Shown: piece by piece, positions 1 to 8,441 of the stretch
How positions within the stretch are numbered: the stretch's first letter is position 1
Layout of the letters: each line of letters starts with the position of its first letter
Source: Noviherbaspirillum humi
Lineage (GTDB): Bacteria; Pseudomonadota; Gammaproteobacteria; Burkholderiales; Burkholderiaceae_D
NCBI RefSeq assembly: GCF_900188095.1
Contig: NZ_FZOT01000019.1
Coordinates: forward strand, 26,244-90,243
Reading direction: 5' to 3'
Length of the DNA stretch: 64,000 nt
The notes under the pieces: generated by a model
What the model saw: only the letters and a program-made list of their open reading frames with translations
What the model was told of the DNA's origin: nothing
The model's database searches: none
Made by a program: the position numbers and the translations under genes

Positions 1-251
1 GCAGTTTTTCCCACACTCCGCCTGCTGGCGCCAGTCGCGTGCCCGCCGCCAGCAGGTCATGCCCGAACCGCACTTCAATTCTTGCAGCAGCACCCGCCAG
101 GGCAAACCGGTCTGCCGAATGTAGATAATGCCAGTTAGCAGGCGCCTGTCTTCCAAGCGCTTTCGCCCTGCTGGCGATTTGTGAAGCAGCGTAGGGGGTA
201 GCAAGGGCTAACCGAATTCCCACAGCCCATCATCATCAGTTCACGACGCAT
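1..251 (-). pseudogene. IS5-family transposase N-terminal fragment, frame-broken, cut by window edge
   Basis: Read on the minus strand, one frame gives LLPPT, then GRKRLEDRRLLTGIIYIRQ, TGLPWRVLLQEL and CGSGMTCWRRARDW, which is the conserved N-terminal block (DUF4096-like) of IS5-family transposases. The likely start is the ATG at 251-249 (MRREL), behind a GGAGACGCAAA ribosome-binding site, but it lies in a different frame from the conserved block. The block itself is preceded by DDGLWEFG and an in-frame TAG. A further shift near the left edge would restore the usual GVWEKL after RDWRQQA. At least two frame breaks and one stop make this a dead copy. The rest of the gene, if present, lies outside the window. 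Confidence 0.8.
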
Positions 252-532
252 TTTGCGTCTCCAGGCAACTCACCGGAAAGACTGTTAGACCGCGGTTTTC
301 TCATTTTTCTAGGCGCTCTTACTAACATCGCCTTACATTAAATCAAGCGGCGAATTTGACTATTGTCACGATTCATAAAGAACGCCAATAATGTCAATTG
401 CTTCTCATTAAATGTATTGACCTAAGAGTCCTTGCTGCTGCTACCGCGGCAATCTAGCAGATGCAAATCGGGTGGTTATGTTCGATATACCCCTATTTAA
501 CGAAATTTAATTGAAAAGTAATATTTCAAAGA

Positions 533-1123
533 ATGAAAAATGCTCTGAAATACATTGTTGTGTCAGTATGTTCTTTAATTCTTGCCGCTTGCGCCGGTGT
601 GAACTTCAACAGGCCTCAACCAGGCAAGTTTCAGCTTGGTCGAAGCACACAGAATGAAATCGTTAAGGAAATGGGTGATTCTTACAAAGCCACCAACATG
701 ACGAAGAATGGCAAGGCGGTTAAAGCAATCTCGTATGGTTTTTCTGCCGTTCAAGGAGGCAGTGACTTGAGAATGATTCCAGTGAGAGTCCAAACATTTT
801 TCTTTTACAACAACACTCTCGTTGGTCAAACTTTCATATCCTCATTCGATGCAGACAATACAAATTTCGATCCAGAAAAGGCTTCGACACTTAAGAAAGG
901 GCAGAGCACACATTCAGACGTGATCGCTTTACTCGGAGAGCCATCTGGCACGTATATTCCACCAATGAGCAAGGCTCTGTCTAAAAAGACGATTTCGTAT
1001 CAGTACACTGCTCGAAGGACAGCGCCCTTCGGTAAGATAGAAATTGAGCGCAAGTCGTTATCAATTTCATTCAACGAAAATGATGTAATTGAAGACATTG
1101 AATTGAGCCTTTCAAATAATTGA
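533..1123 (+). CDS. Lipoprotein with two SmpA/OmlA (BamE-like) repeats
   Basis: 196 aa. Residues 1-20 form a lipoprotein signal peptide with lipobox LAAC and the acylated Cys at residue 20, so the protein should be anchored to a membrane facing the periplasm. Two segments carry the pattern GxxxxxEIVxxMG (about residues 36-50) and KGQSTHSDVIALLGEP (about 120-136). This is the turn-helix signature of the SmpA/OmlA/BamE fold, here apparently in tandem. No partner gene identifies its role. The ribosome-binding site is weak (TCAAAGA just before the ATG). Base composition is AT-richer than the chromosome further right, which fits the accessory character of this end. The specific function is unknown. 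Confidence 0.7.
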   Translation: MKNALKYIVVSVCSLILAACAGVNFNRPQPGKFQLGRSTQNEIVKEMGDSYKATNMTKNGKAVKAISYGFSAVQGGSDLRMIPVRVQTFFFYNNTLVGQTFISSFDADNTNFDPEKASTLKKGQSTHSDVIALLGEPSGTYIPPMSKALSKKTISYQYTARRTAPFGKIEIERKSLSISFNENDVIEDIELSLSNN

Positions 1124-1260
1124 AGCTGGATGATATTGTCACCATAGTCTTCCCTGATTTTTTCCTTGAGACGCGGCATTATTTTTGTCATCAAGACAAT
1201 ATGCGAATTTTCTTCTCAAAGAATTTTCCGGAAATGCAGCTGATTAATGGATCTCATAAA

Positions 1261-1660
1261 ATGTACAAACAACTTAAGCTCATTTCCACCTTTTTTAATA
1301 TGCGCTAATCTCTTCGCGTGCGGTGGAACCAGCGAACAAAGTGCTTGCTCAACAGAGAAAGCCCTTGCAATAAGTTGGACATACCAAGGTATAACTACTT
1401 TAAATTTTCCGTTAAACAAAGTAACTACTTATAAACCCACTATTACCGGCGTACCGAATTCTTGTTTAGGTTCAATGCGCTTTTCTATAACTCCAGAATA
1501 TGCAGTACCCTGGATCAGCGTTGACTTTCAAACTGGGGAAATTACAGGTACGCCCAAAGATTCCGTTTCTTGCGGGGCTGTTCTTAATTCTACAAATTGC
1601 TCTTCAACCTTCGAAGTCACTCTGTCGATTCCAGGCTACTCACCCACGAAAAGCGAATGA
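1261..1660 (+). pseudogene. Putative lipoprotein with Ig-like (He_PIG-type) segment, split at a T run
   Basis: From the ATG at 1261 the first frame reads MYKQLKLISTF, then hits a stop after the T6 run at 1291-1296. The next frame continues LICANLFACGGTSEQS and stays open to 1660. Joined with one T fewer, these give a textbook lipoprotein signal peptide with lipobox LFAC. The mature part has the look of a bacterial Ig-like domain (PxISVDFQTGEITGTP is the putative-Ig turn motif). Without the join, translation would have to begin at 1247 in the second frame, giving a 137-residue product with a poor N-terminus. So the gene is either inactivated by one base, phase-variable at the T run, or mis-assembled. 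It also ends early for such a domain. Confidence 0.5.
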
Positions 1661-1852
1661 TAGTCGACGTTTCGAACAACTAATTATCGGGTTTGGATCC
1701 AACAAGATTTACAATGCTTTACCATAAAGTATAAAGAACCCAGTTAGAAGTTCGCAGCCTAAGAATCTTATTACCGCGACTTACGCTGAAGCATAAGGAA
1801 CTAAGCGAAGAGTGTGAACTCTATGCCATCTTTGGGATGAAGGAGAGAGGTC

Positions 1853-2808
1853 ATGGCCGCCGCCCTCTCAACAGATTTGCGCTGGAAGCTGATTGCCGCC
1901 TGTGAGCGTGGCAACGTCAGTCAACGGGAAGTGGCCGAGTTCTTCGGCGTTTGCCTGGCTACGGTGGAAAAGCTGTGGCGGCTGTACCGGGAAACGGGGG
2001 ATGTGGTTAAACCCAATCCGCTGCCACGGGGACGTTCACCGAGTATTCATGCCAACGCCAAAGATCATCTGCGGCAATGGATCGAGCAGCAGCCGGATGC
2101 GACACTGGTTGAGCTGTGCGAGCTGCTGCAACGCCAGCTTGGCATTGCGGTGAGCAGGGCCACGGTGTCACGAACGCTCAAGGACATGGGCATGCGGCGT
2201 AAAAAAAGACCTTACGTGCCAGTGAGCAAGACCGCCAGGCGGTACATCAGGCACGCCAGCGCTACGGCCGGCAGATAAGCCGCCAGCCGGTACGACAGCT
2301 GTACTTCGTCGACAAATCCGGCATCAATATCGCCATAACCCGCCGCTATGGTCGGGCGCCAGCCGGCAGACGAGTGCATGATACGGCGCCGGCCAACCAC
2401 GGCCGCAATGTCACCATTCTCAGTGCGTTGTCAGTGTATGGGTTAGATGCGGTGATGAGCGCGGAAGGGGCCACCAATGGCGCCGTGTTCAAAGCCTATG
2501 TCACGCGAGTGCTAGCGCCAAGACTGCGCCCGGGCGATGTGGTAGTGATGGACAACCTGCGGGCTCACAAGGTCGATGGCATCGAGCAGGCGATCCGGGA
2601 AAAGAAAGCCAGGCTAATCTACCTGCCACCCTACTCACCCGACCTGTCACCGATTGAGCTTTGCTGGTCAAAGTTGAAAACAAAGCTTCGAAGTCTCAAG
2701 GCTCGTACTCGTACCGCACTCGATGAAGCCCTCAGAAAAGCGGTCAACACCGTAAGCAATAGCGATGCTCGTGGATAGTTTGAGCACTGCGGCAACCCCG
2801 TAAGCTAA
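1853..2808 (+). mobile_element. IS630-family transposase gene, split at an A7 run and with a late TAG
   Basis: The first part (1853-2278) starts behind AAGGAGAGAGGTC and encodes the helix-turn-helix half of an IS630/Tc1-type transposase. The catalytic half continues in the -1 frame from about 2203: SEQDRQAVHQARQRYG, then the first catalytic Asp in YFVDKSG, the second in VVMDNLRAHK, and the Glu in SPDLSPIELCW. The switch falls on AAAAAAA at 2201-2207, so it could be decoded by slippage, as is known for some two-frame IS elements, or be a simple mutation. Near the end a TAG (2776-2778) stands where a Trp codon is expected (RG-stop-FEHCGN); the homologous tail would end at 2808. Terminal inverted repeats could not be identified with confidence. 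Confidence 0.8.
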
Positions 2809-2991
2809 TTTGAAAAGCGATGTAACGCCGTCGCGTGGTGAAGACCGCCACGATATTGAGGCAGGCAAAATTTGCCCTGCCATCCCTATAAAAGTTGTCT
2901 CGCCTTGAAGACAATTGGGTTGCCAACTCAACTAATTTCATATCTTAAATGATAGATTAAGGGGTCAACTTTAATGATTACATAAAATATT

Positions 2992-3415
2992 ATGAGAGCC
3001 AGAATGTGCAAATGCTATGTCGCCATTGCTTTAATGGTTTTCATGATTGTTGCTGCGTGCTTCGCTTTTTATTTTTTTAAAAGACGATCCCGACGCCCAA
3101 GGCCTTTTCGGGCTCTTGGCAATCTTAGGGAAAGGTATTGGACTACCTTCGCTGCTTTTTGGGATCAGCCTTGCCTTGGCTGGGAGAGGCAATAGATTGC
3201 TTTGGACCGCCATTTTCCCGATCCTCTGCATCGTTTTCGGGGGCGTCATCGCTTTTGGGTCTTCGTTGATTCCCTCCGACGCACACCTAATCAGGAATCT
3301 TCTCAGTTTTACACTATTGACGATCGTTCCTGCCCTATTGCTTTTTGCTGCGGTAAATCTCAAGCGAATAAGAGCCTGTTTGAAAACGGCTCAAGGAATC
3401 GAAAAGGCACAATAG
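2992..3415 (+). pseudogene. Small multi-pass membrane protein, frame broken in a T7A4 run
   Basis: The frame from the ATG at 2992 encodes a hydrophobic start (CYVAIALMVFMIVAACFAFYFF) and closes at 3195. From the T7 (3072-3078) and A4 (3079-3082) run onward, the next frame reads KDDPDAQGLFGLLAILGKG and continues with three further hydrophobic segments to 3415. Removing one base in the run joins them into a protein of about 140 residues with four membrane segments. Read alone, the second frame would need a TTG start at 3047 inside the hydrophobic stretch, which is less natural. I do not recognise a family. It could be an inactivated gene or an assembly indel. Confidence 0.45.
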
Positions 3416-3807
3416 GTCTACGGCTGTTCGCCTTCAGCCACAGAGCTGCTTTAGCTTTGCTCAGTTGGGCGCAAGAAGATTTCGCTTTCGGCCAGTTATA
3501 AAACATACTTTTTTAAGAAACAATTAACGCGACTGCTCAAAACGCCCCTCTGCAATGATCGCGAGCATTAACCTTATGGAAAATCTGCGAACACAAGCTC
3601 GCTTCGAAAGCTTGGCCAAATTATGACTCTGCGGTCGGAAAAAATGACTGTAGAGCCGCGTCTCGAAGATTGTAGGATTTAATTCTAATAGCTACATCAA
3701 GTGCGATGATCAACGGTTACTTCTTGCACAAAAATTCGAAATCTACGTAACCTCCTTTTCCCGGTTTCGCACTTCGAATGAAGGCACATTAAATCTGGAT
3801 ATTTCCT
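3416..3807. other. Gene-free AT-rich stretch
   Basis: 392 bp between the broken membrane-protein gene and the next lipoprotein. I see no convincing open frame, RNA gene or strong hairpin. The promoter of the downstream lipoprotein must lie at its right end, but no clear -35/-10 pair stands out. Confidence 0.5.
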
Positions 3808-4581
3808 ATGAAAACCATGCGGCTCATTTCACATATCACGCTTATTCTTTTAGTGCTAGCCGGTTGCGCAACTGCTCCTGGGCCTAAATTCGATGGCTTA
3901 TCTAAAGTCGAGGAAAATTGGAGCAACGTCTATCTCTATCGAGCATCCAACTTCGTGAGCAATGCCACCGCATTTACGGTTCTGCTGAATGGAGAAAAGG
4001 TTGGAGAGCTCTACAATGGTTCTTACCTATGGTTCAAACTGAAGCCAGGCCTCCATAGTCTTAGAGTCGATCCCAGCTCCATGGCGGGTCCGACGACAGT
4101 ATTTGCCAAGCAGAGTGTTGAAAAGTTTGAAGCAAAAAGCGGAGAGCAGAAGTTCTATCAATTCAATTTTCAGACCGGACTTTTGGCAAACTCTTTTTAC
4201 CTCGGCTCGGGTCTGGAAGAGCGTTCTCCCGAAGTGGCTTTGAATGATTTGAAAGAACTGAATCTGGCTGCAGCATCAACCGGCGTGCCAATAAGTTCGA
4301 CCCGGTTCGCGCGACGTGCCGACATAGACGATGTTAATGCGGTGCCTTATCTCGGCGAAAAAGGGCGTGCCGCTTACGAAAAGTGGCTGCGCCAGCGGTT
4401 TCCGAGAGCTTTCTTCATCGGTGAAGGCGGCATGTGGGTTTCGACTTCCGGACCCTTTGGCAACAGCCCCGACGAACCGAAAGACCCGGTGGAGCGAGGC
4501 AAGTACCTTTGCAAGAAGCGATCCTATGTCAACTGCCAGCTCTACGCGGTGGATCGCGATACAGTCAGCGAAAAGCCTTGA
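3808..4581 (+). CDS. DUF2846-type lipoprotein
   Basis: 257 aa. The signal peptide ends in lipobox LAGC (Cys20), so the protein is lipidated and periplasm-facing. Residues about 40-150 (VYLYRASNF, then VLLNGEKVGELYNGSYLWFKLKPG, FYQFNF) match the DUF2846/PEGA-like beta domain. This domain is common in Burkholderiales lipoproteins and recognisable by the N-G-x-x-V-G-x-L turn. The C-terminal 70 residues form a second element ending CKKRSYVNCQLYAVDRDTV; similar cysteine-containing tails ending in LYAVDD occur in secreted proteins of this order. It is intact, unlike its left-hand neighbours, and converges on the CBM6 gene. Role unknown; binding of envelope components is only a guess. Confidence 0.75.
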   Translation: MKTMRLISHITLILLVLAGCATAPGPKFDGLSKVEENWSNVYLYRASNFVSNATAFTVLLNGEKVGELYNGSYLWFKLKPGLHSLRVDPSSMAGPTTVFAKQSVEKFEAKSGEQKFYQFNFQTGLLANSFYLGSGLEERSPEVALNDLKELNLAAASTGVPISSTRFARRADIDDVNAVPYLGEKGRAAYEKWLRQRFPRAFFIGEGGMWVSTSGPFGNSPDEPKDPVERGKYLCKKRSYVNCQLYAVDRDTVSEKP

Positions 4582-4701
4582 TAACTCAAGATGTATTTTC
4601 CTTCATTGGCAAAGCGTTAGCGCCTGTTTGAAAGCTAGTCGAAGACACCATCGCATCATCGATTAGCCCAGACCGTCCGCGCCCGCGAATCAGTGAATTG
4701 C

Positions 4702-5844
4702 TCACCCCGGAATAAAGCGGAACTTGTCGACATTCCCTACGCCATACGTGCCGACCGCCACGAAGACGACCTTGCGCACGCCGGACACACCCTGGGTAAG
4801 CGTCGCCCGCTGCATCTGGAAGTTCTGAAAGCCGCCTGTCGACTGCATGACCATCTCGCCGATCTTCGTGCCGGTGGGCGAGTCGAGCCGGATCTCCAGC
4901 TTCTGATTGGCGAACATCGGGTCGACCGCGACCAGGGCCTCGAATACCGTCGCGCCCGAGCCGAAGTTGACGTCGTCGTAGGCCGCCCAGTCGCCATTGT
5001 CGAGGCTGGCGAGATAGGCGCCTTCGATGGTGACGCCGCGTGAGCTGGTGAAGCTCTCTCCCTCGATGAAGGCGACCGGCTCGGCCGGCGTGGCGGGCGT
5101 GTTTCTGACGTTCAGCTCGGTGAGGATGGTCAGGGTGGCGCCGGGCTGCAGCGTGACGGTGCGGACCAGAAAGGAGTTGAATCCCGAGATCGTCGCCGCC
5201 GGGTAGATCGTCAGCGGTGGGAACGGCGGATCGGTGAGCAGCGCGTTGGCCGTGCCGCTGCCCTGGACGAATGCGACCGTGGTGCCGGTGACGGTCAGTC
5301 CGGTCAGGTCGGGGATTTCCAGGCTGCCGTTGTGCGGCGCCGATTTGTCGGGCAGCCAGCCGAGGCCGTTGATGGCGTCGATGGAAACCGGCTGGCTCGA
5401 CTTGTTGCGGATGTCGACTTTTTCGGTGAGCCGCGAAGAACCGCTTCCGGCATCGCCGCCGGTGAGGCTGTAGACGATGCCTCCGGTCACGTCGCTGGCG
5501 GCGTAACCGAACAGCGGGCCCTGGACATGGATCTGGTTCGGTCCGACATGCAAGCCGGAATGAACGTGTTCGACGTCGAGCGAATTCCCCGGAATGGACG
5601 GGTACACCACGATGCGGCGGCCATCGACGGTCCACTCGATAATGTCCGGAAAAACGATGGGGCTGGAAGGTACGGTGCTCAGATCGAAGGGCTCGCGCAG
5701 CTTGTACCGGACTGCGGCGTTCTTGTCCGTGATGTCCACCTTCTGCGCCTGAGCGAAGGATTGCGCGGACAGGAGCATCGCCGCCATGCCCATGATCCAC
5801 TGCATCACGAGCCTGGGCCAGGATGGCGCTTTCTTGTTGTTCAT
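4702..5844 (-). CDS. Secreted protein with C-terminal CBM6-type carbohydrate-binding domain
   Basis: 380 aa from the ATG at 5844-5842, chosen for its AAAGGA ribosome-binding site and because a Sec signal peptide (residues 1-32, ending SFAQAQ) follows at once; an upstream in-frame extension lacks such a start. The middle (about 40-250) is a beta-rich region with no family I can name. The last 120 residues fit carbohydrate-binding module 6: AFIEGESF, DNGDWAAYDDVNFGSG, the LEIRLDSPTGTKIGEM strand pair, STGGFQNFQ and GNVDKFRFIPG. No catalytic domain is visible, so this is probably a stand-alone exported or surface glycan-binding protein. The neighbouring genes are unrelated housekeeping-type functions. 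Confidence 0.75.
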   Translation of the reverse strand: MNNKKAPSWPRLVMQWIMGMAAMLLSAQSFAQAQKVDITDKNAAVRYKLREPFDLSTVPSSPIVFPDIIEWTVDGRRIVVYPSIPGNSLDVEHVHSGLHVGPNQIHVQGPLFGYAASDVTGGIVYSLTGGDAGSGSSRLTEKVDIRNKSSQPVSIDAINGLGWLPDKSAPHNGSLEIPDLTGLTVTGTTVAFVQGSGTANALLTDPPFPPLTIYPAATISGFNSFLVRTVTLQPGATLTILTELNVRNTPATPAEPVAFIEGESFTSSRGVTIEGAYLASLDNGDWAAYDDVNFGSGATVFEALVAVDPMFANQKLEIRLDSPTGTKIGEMVMQSTGGFQNFQMQRATLTQGVSGVRKVVFVAVGTYGVGNVDKFRFIPG

Positions 5845-6181
5845 GATGTGTCGTCCTTTCGTCTCGTCGGCTTTCTCTGCCTGCCCTTCGGCCATGCCCG
5901 ATGACGGTCGGCAGCCGATGCAAGGGTCTGCGCGGAGGCGCGCCCGAACGGATCGAAGCGGTGCCTGCACATTAATTATGTTCGGCAGACCGTGGCTCGC
6001 AAACGGTTTTCGCTGATCCCAATCAAAGCGCGGGCACGAAGCATGGAACTTTCAGGTTCCGCATGCGGAAAGGCGCGGTTGCGGCGATTGCGCCAAGGCT
6101 CGCAACGAACGGAAGGATGCGTCGGATGCAGCCTGCCGGGATGGCGGTGTTGCCGTCAGGAGAATGAAGCGTCGCGCCGGG
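5845..6181. other. Intergenic region upstream of the CBM6 gene
   Basis: 337 bp. It contains the leader of the CBM6 gene (transcribed leftward) and the 3' flank of the prenyl synthase gene. A short AT-rich stretch near 5970-5985 is the only promoter-like composition; no convincing coding frame or terminator was seen. Confidence 0.4.
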
Positions 6182-7024
6182 CTACTGGAAGAAGGCAGCG
6201 GCAAACTGGCGCAGCGCCAGCGTGTTGGCCTCGCCGGCGAGCGCATCTTCCGCCGCCTGCATGTAGTCGGCCAGCCTGCGCTCGGCGCTGGAGACGCCGA
6301 TGCGGGCCACGAGGTTGGGCGCGGCTTCGCCCTTGTCCTTCATGTCGTCCCGGAGTTGAAAGGCGAGGCCGACATGGGTGGCGAAGCGCATCACGCTTTC
6401 TTCCTGCTCGGGGCTGGCATGAGACACCAGGCAGCCGGCGCGGGCAGCCGCCAGGAACAGCACGCCGGTCTTCAGATGGTGGATGTCGGTGATGGCGGCG
6501 GCGCTCTGCTTGTCGCCGCGCGCGTTCAGGTCGTGGTACTGGCCGAGCGAGAGGCCGCTGGGGCCGACGGTATGGCACAGCAGCTGGATCAGCTTCAGCC
6601 GCAGCTCGCCGTTCAGGCCGTCGTCCGAGGCGATGATGCACTGGCTCTGGGTCAGCAGCGACACCGCCGCCAGAATCGTCAGGCTCTCGCCGTAGGCGAC
6701 ATGGGTGCACAGCCGGCTGCGCCGCTCGCGGTCGTTGTCCATGCAGGGCAGATCGTCGAGGATGAGCGAGGCGCAGTGGATCATCTCGATGGCGCACCCC
6801 ACCTGCAGCGCGGCATCCTCATTGCCGGCGAGACAATCGGCCACCGCCAGCGTCAGCAGCGGACGCACCCGCTTGCCGGGCGCCAGCACGCTGTAGCGCA
6901 TCGCCTCCATTACCGGCGATGGATGAGCCGACGCCAGGAGTTGGTCGAGATGCCGGTCGATGCGGACGCGGCTGCGCGCGATCCAGTCGCTGGCAGCGTA
7001 ATCCGCGGCATCGGTAGCTAGCAT
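6182..7024 (-). CDS. CrtE-like polyprenyl (probably geranylgeranyl) diphosphate synthase
   Basis: 280 aa from the ATG at 7024-7022 (AAAGAG Shine-Dalgarno; an upstream extension is poorly supported). It condenses isopentenyl diphosphate with an allylic diphosphate. The first Asp-rich motif is DDLPCMDND (Asp90, Asp91, Asp96) inside CASLILDDLPCMD. The second is FQLRDDMKD (Asp226, Asp227, Asp230). GKRVRPLL binds the substrate diphosphate, and KTGVLF is also conserved. The residues before the first motif match bacterial CrtE proteins (ASLILDDMPCMD) better than IspA (YSLIHDDLPAMD), suggesting a C20 product, although the usual RRG after the motif is replaced by RRSR. No phytoene synthase or desaturase is in the window, so the pathway is unresolved. 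Confidence 0.8.
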   Translation of the reverse strand: MLATDAADYAASDWIARSRVRIDRHLDQLLASAHPSPVMEAMRYSVLAPGKRVRPLLTLAVADCLAGNEDAALQVGCAIEMIHCASLILDDLPCMDNDRERRSRLCTHVAYGESLTILAAVSLLTQSQCIIASDDGLNGELRLKLIQLLCHTVGPSGLSLGQYHDLNARGDKQSAAAITDIHHLKTGVLFLAAARAGCLVSHASPEQEESVMRFATHVGLAFQLRDDMKDKGEAAPNLVARIGVSSAERRLADYMQAAEDALAGEANTLALRQFAAAFFQ

Positions 7025-7204
7025 GTTGTCGCTCTTTGTCGAAGACAATCGTGCGTTCGATTCTATAGCAGGGTTGCGAGCTGCCAATGCGCTGGCGCGC
7101 GGCTGCGGCGCTTATCGGCTGCAAGATTGACCTGCGTCTATTGAATGCGTAACGGCAGGCAACGCGTCGAGCCGGCGCAAGCCCGGGCGCGGGGATGAAA
7201 ACGC

Positions 7205-7909
7205 TCAGCTGCGCCCGACCACCGGCAGCGCCGCGCCATGGATGGCGCGCGCGCCGTCGGAGCAAAGGAAGCAGATGACATCGGCCAGCGCCTGCGGCGC
7301 CACCCAGCGCGAGAAATCCGCTTCCGGCATGGCGGCGCGGTTCTCCGGCGTGTCGATGATGCTCGGCAGCACGCAGTTGACGTTGATGCCGCTGTCGCGC
7401 AATTCCGCCGACATGGACTCGGTAAGGCGGATCACCACATCCTTGCTGGCGCAGTAGGCGCCCATGCCGGCCACGCCCTTCAGCGCCGCGTTGGCGGCCA
7501 CGCTCACCACCTTGCCGCCGCCGGACTCCAGCATGCCGGGCACCACCGCGCGCACCGCGTTGAGCATGCTCTTCGCGTTCAAGCCAAGCAGGAAATCCCA
7601 ATCGGCGTCGGCCGTCTCATGTACGCGCGGCCCCATGCGGAAGCCGCCGGCGATGTTGCACAGCATGTCGATGCTGCCGAAGCGTTGCCTTGCCTGGTTC
7701 ACCGCCGCCGCCACCTGCGCGGCATCCAGCAGATTCGCCGGCGCGAACAGGCGCGCATCGCCTTCACCGCCATAAGCCTGCTGCAGCCTTGGGCGGTCGA
7801 TGTCCGCCAGCACCAGCCGAGCGCCGCGTTCGGCGAAGGCATGCGCCACCGCCCGGCCAAGGTTGCCGCCGGCGCCGGTGATCAGCACGGTCTTGTCCTG
7901 GAAATCCAT
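7205..7909 (-). CDS. Short-chain dehydrogenase/reductase with atypical active site
   Basis: 234 aa. It has a Rossmann NAD(P)-binding motif GAGGNLG (12-18), NIAGG in place of NNAG at about 85, and the catalytic pair Tyr152/Lys156 in AYCASK. The residue 13 before the Tyr, normally the catalytic Ser, is Ala139 in SVAANAALKG; the nearest Ser is residue 136. Either the register is unusual or the enzyme lacks the canonical Ser. An acidic residue (ADID, Asp36) after the second strand favours NAD over NADP. The gene begins 54 bp after phhB on the same strand and may share its transcript. Substrate unknown. Confidence 0.8.
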   Translation of the reverse strand: MDFQDKTVLITGAGGNLGRAVAHAFAERGARLVLADIDRPRLQQAYGGEGDARLFAPANLLDAAQVAAAVNQARQRFGSIDMLCNIAGGFRMGPRVHETADADWDFLLGLNAKSMLNAVRAVVPGMLESGGGKVVSVAANAALKGVAGMGAYCASKDVVIRLTESMSAELRDSGINVNCVLPSIIDTPENRAAMPEADFSRWVAPQALADVICFLCSDGARAIHGAALPVVGRS

Positions 7910-7963
7910 TGCACGTCTCCTGGTTGCCGCCCGGTGCGGCTCGTGGCTGGAAGGGAGTGGCGC

Positions 7964-8260
7964 TCAGCCGAAACGGGCGAAAGCCTCGTCGGCCGCTCTG
8001 GCCAAGTCGATGTCGAGCTGGGTCAGCCCGCCGGCATCGTGGGTGGTCAGCGTGATGTCGACGCGGTCGTAGACGTTCGACCACTCCGGATGATGATCGC
8101 GCTTCTCCGCCGTCAACGCGATCTGCGTCATGAAGGCGAAGGCTTGGGCGAAGTCGGCGAACCGGTATTGCCGGCGGATGGCGCCGCGCTGCGCGTCATG
8201 GGTCCAGTGGGGCAGGCTGGCCAGCAGACCGGCAGCGGCTTCGGCGGAAAGTTTTTCCAT
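7964..8260 (-). CDS. phhB: 4a-hydroxytetrahydrobiopterin dehydratase
   Basis: 98 aa from the ATG at 8260-8258, which follows GAGGTAAAAATC; the family is usually about 95-110 aa. The pterin-4a-carbinolamine dehydratase signature is complete: EKRDHHPEWSNVYDRV, then LTTHDAGGLTQLDIDLA. It dehydrates the carbinolamine made by phenylalanine hydroxylase, regenerating the pterin cofactor in the cytoplasm. The usual partner phhA is not beside it; the downstream neighbour is an SDR, which could act on pteridines, though nothing in the sequence proves this. Confidence 0.9.
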   Translation of the reverse strand: MEKLSAEAAAGLLASLPHWTHDAQRGAIRRQYRFADFAQAFAFMTQIALTAEKRDHHPEWSNVYDRVDITLTTHDAGGLTQLDIDLARAADEAFARFG

Positions 8261-8441
8261 GATTTTTACCTCGGGTGGATGGGCGCTGGCTTTGCGGTCG
8301 GGTTGGCGGCTGCAGCGCGAAACGCACTGCATGCCGCCGGGCACCTTTGCAAGCCCACTTCATATCGCCCATGCTAGCACCCGCGCCGTCACCGCATCGT
8401 CCAGGCGGTCGTCCGCCCGGTCATCCACTTGGGCGTCCGCC

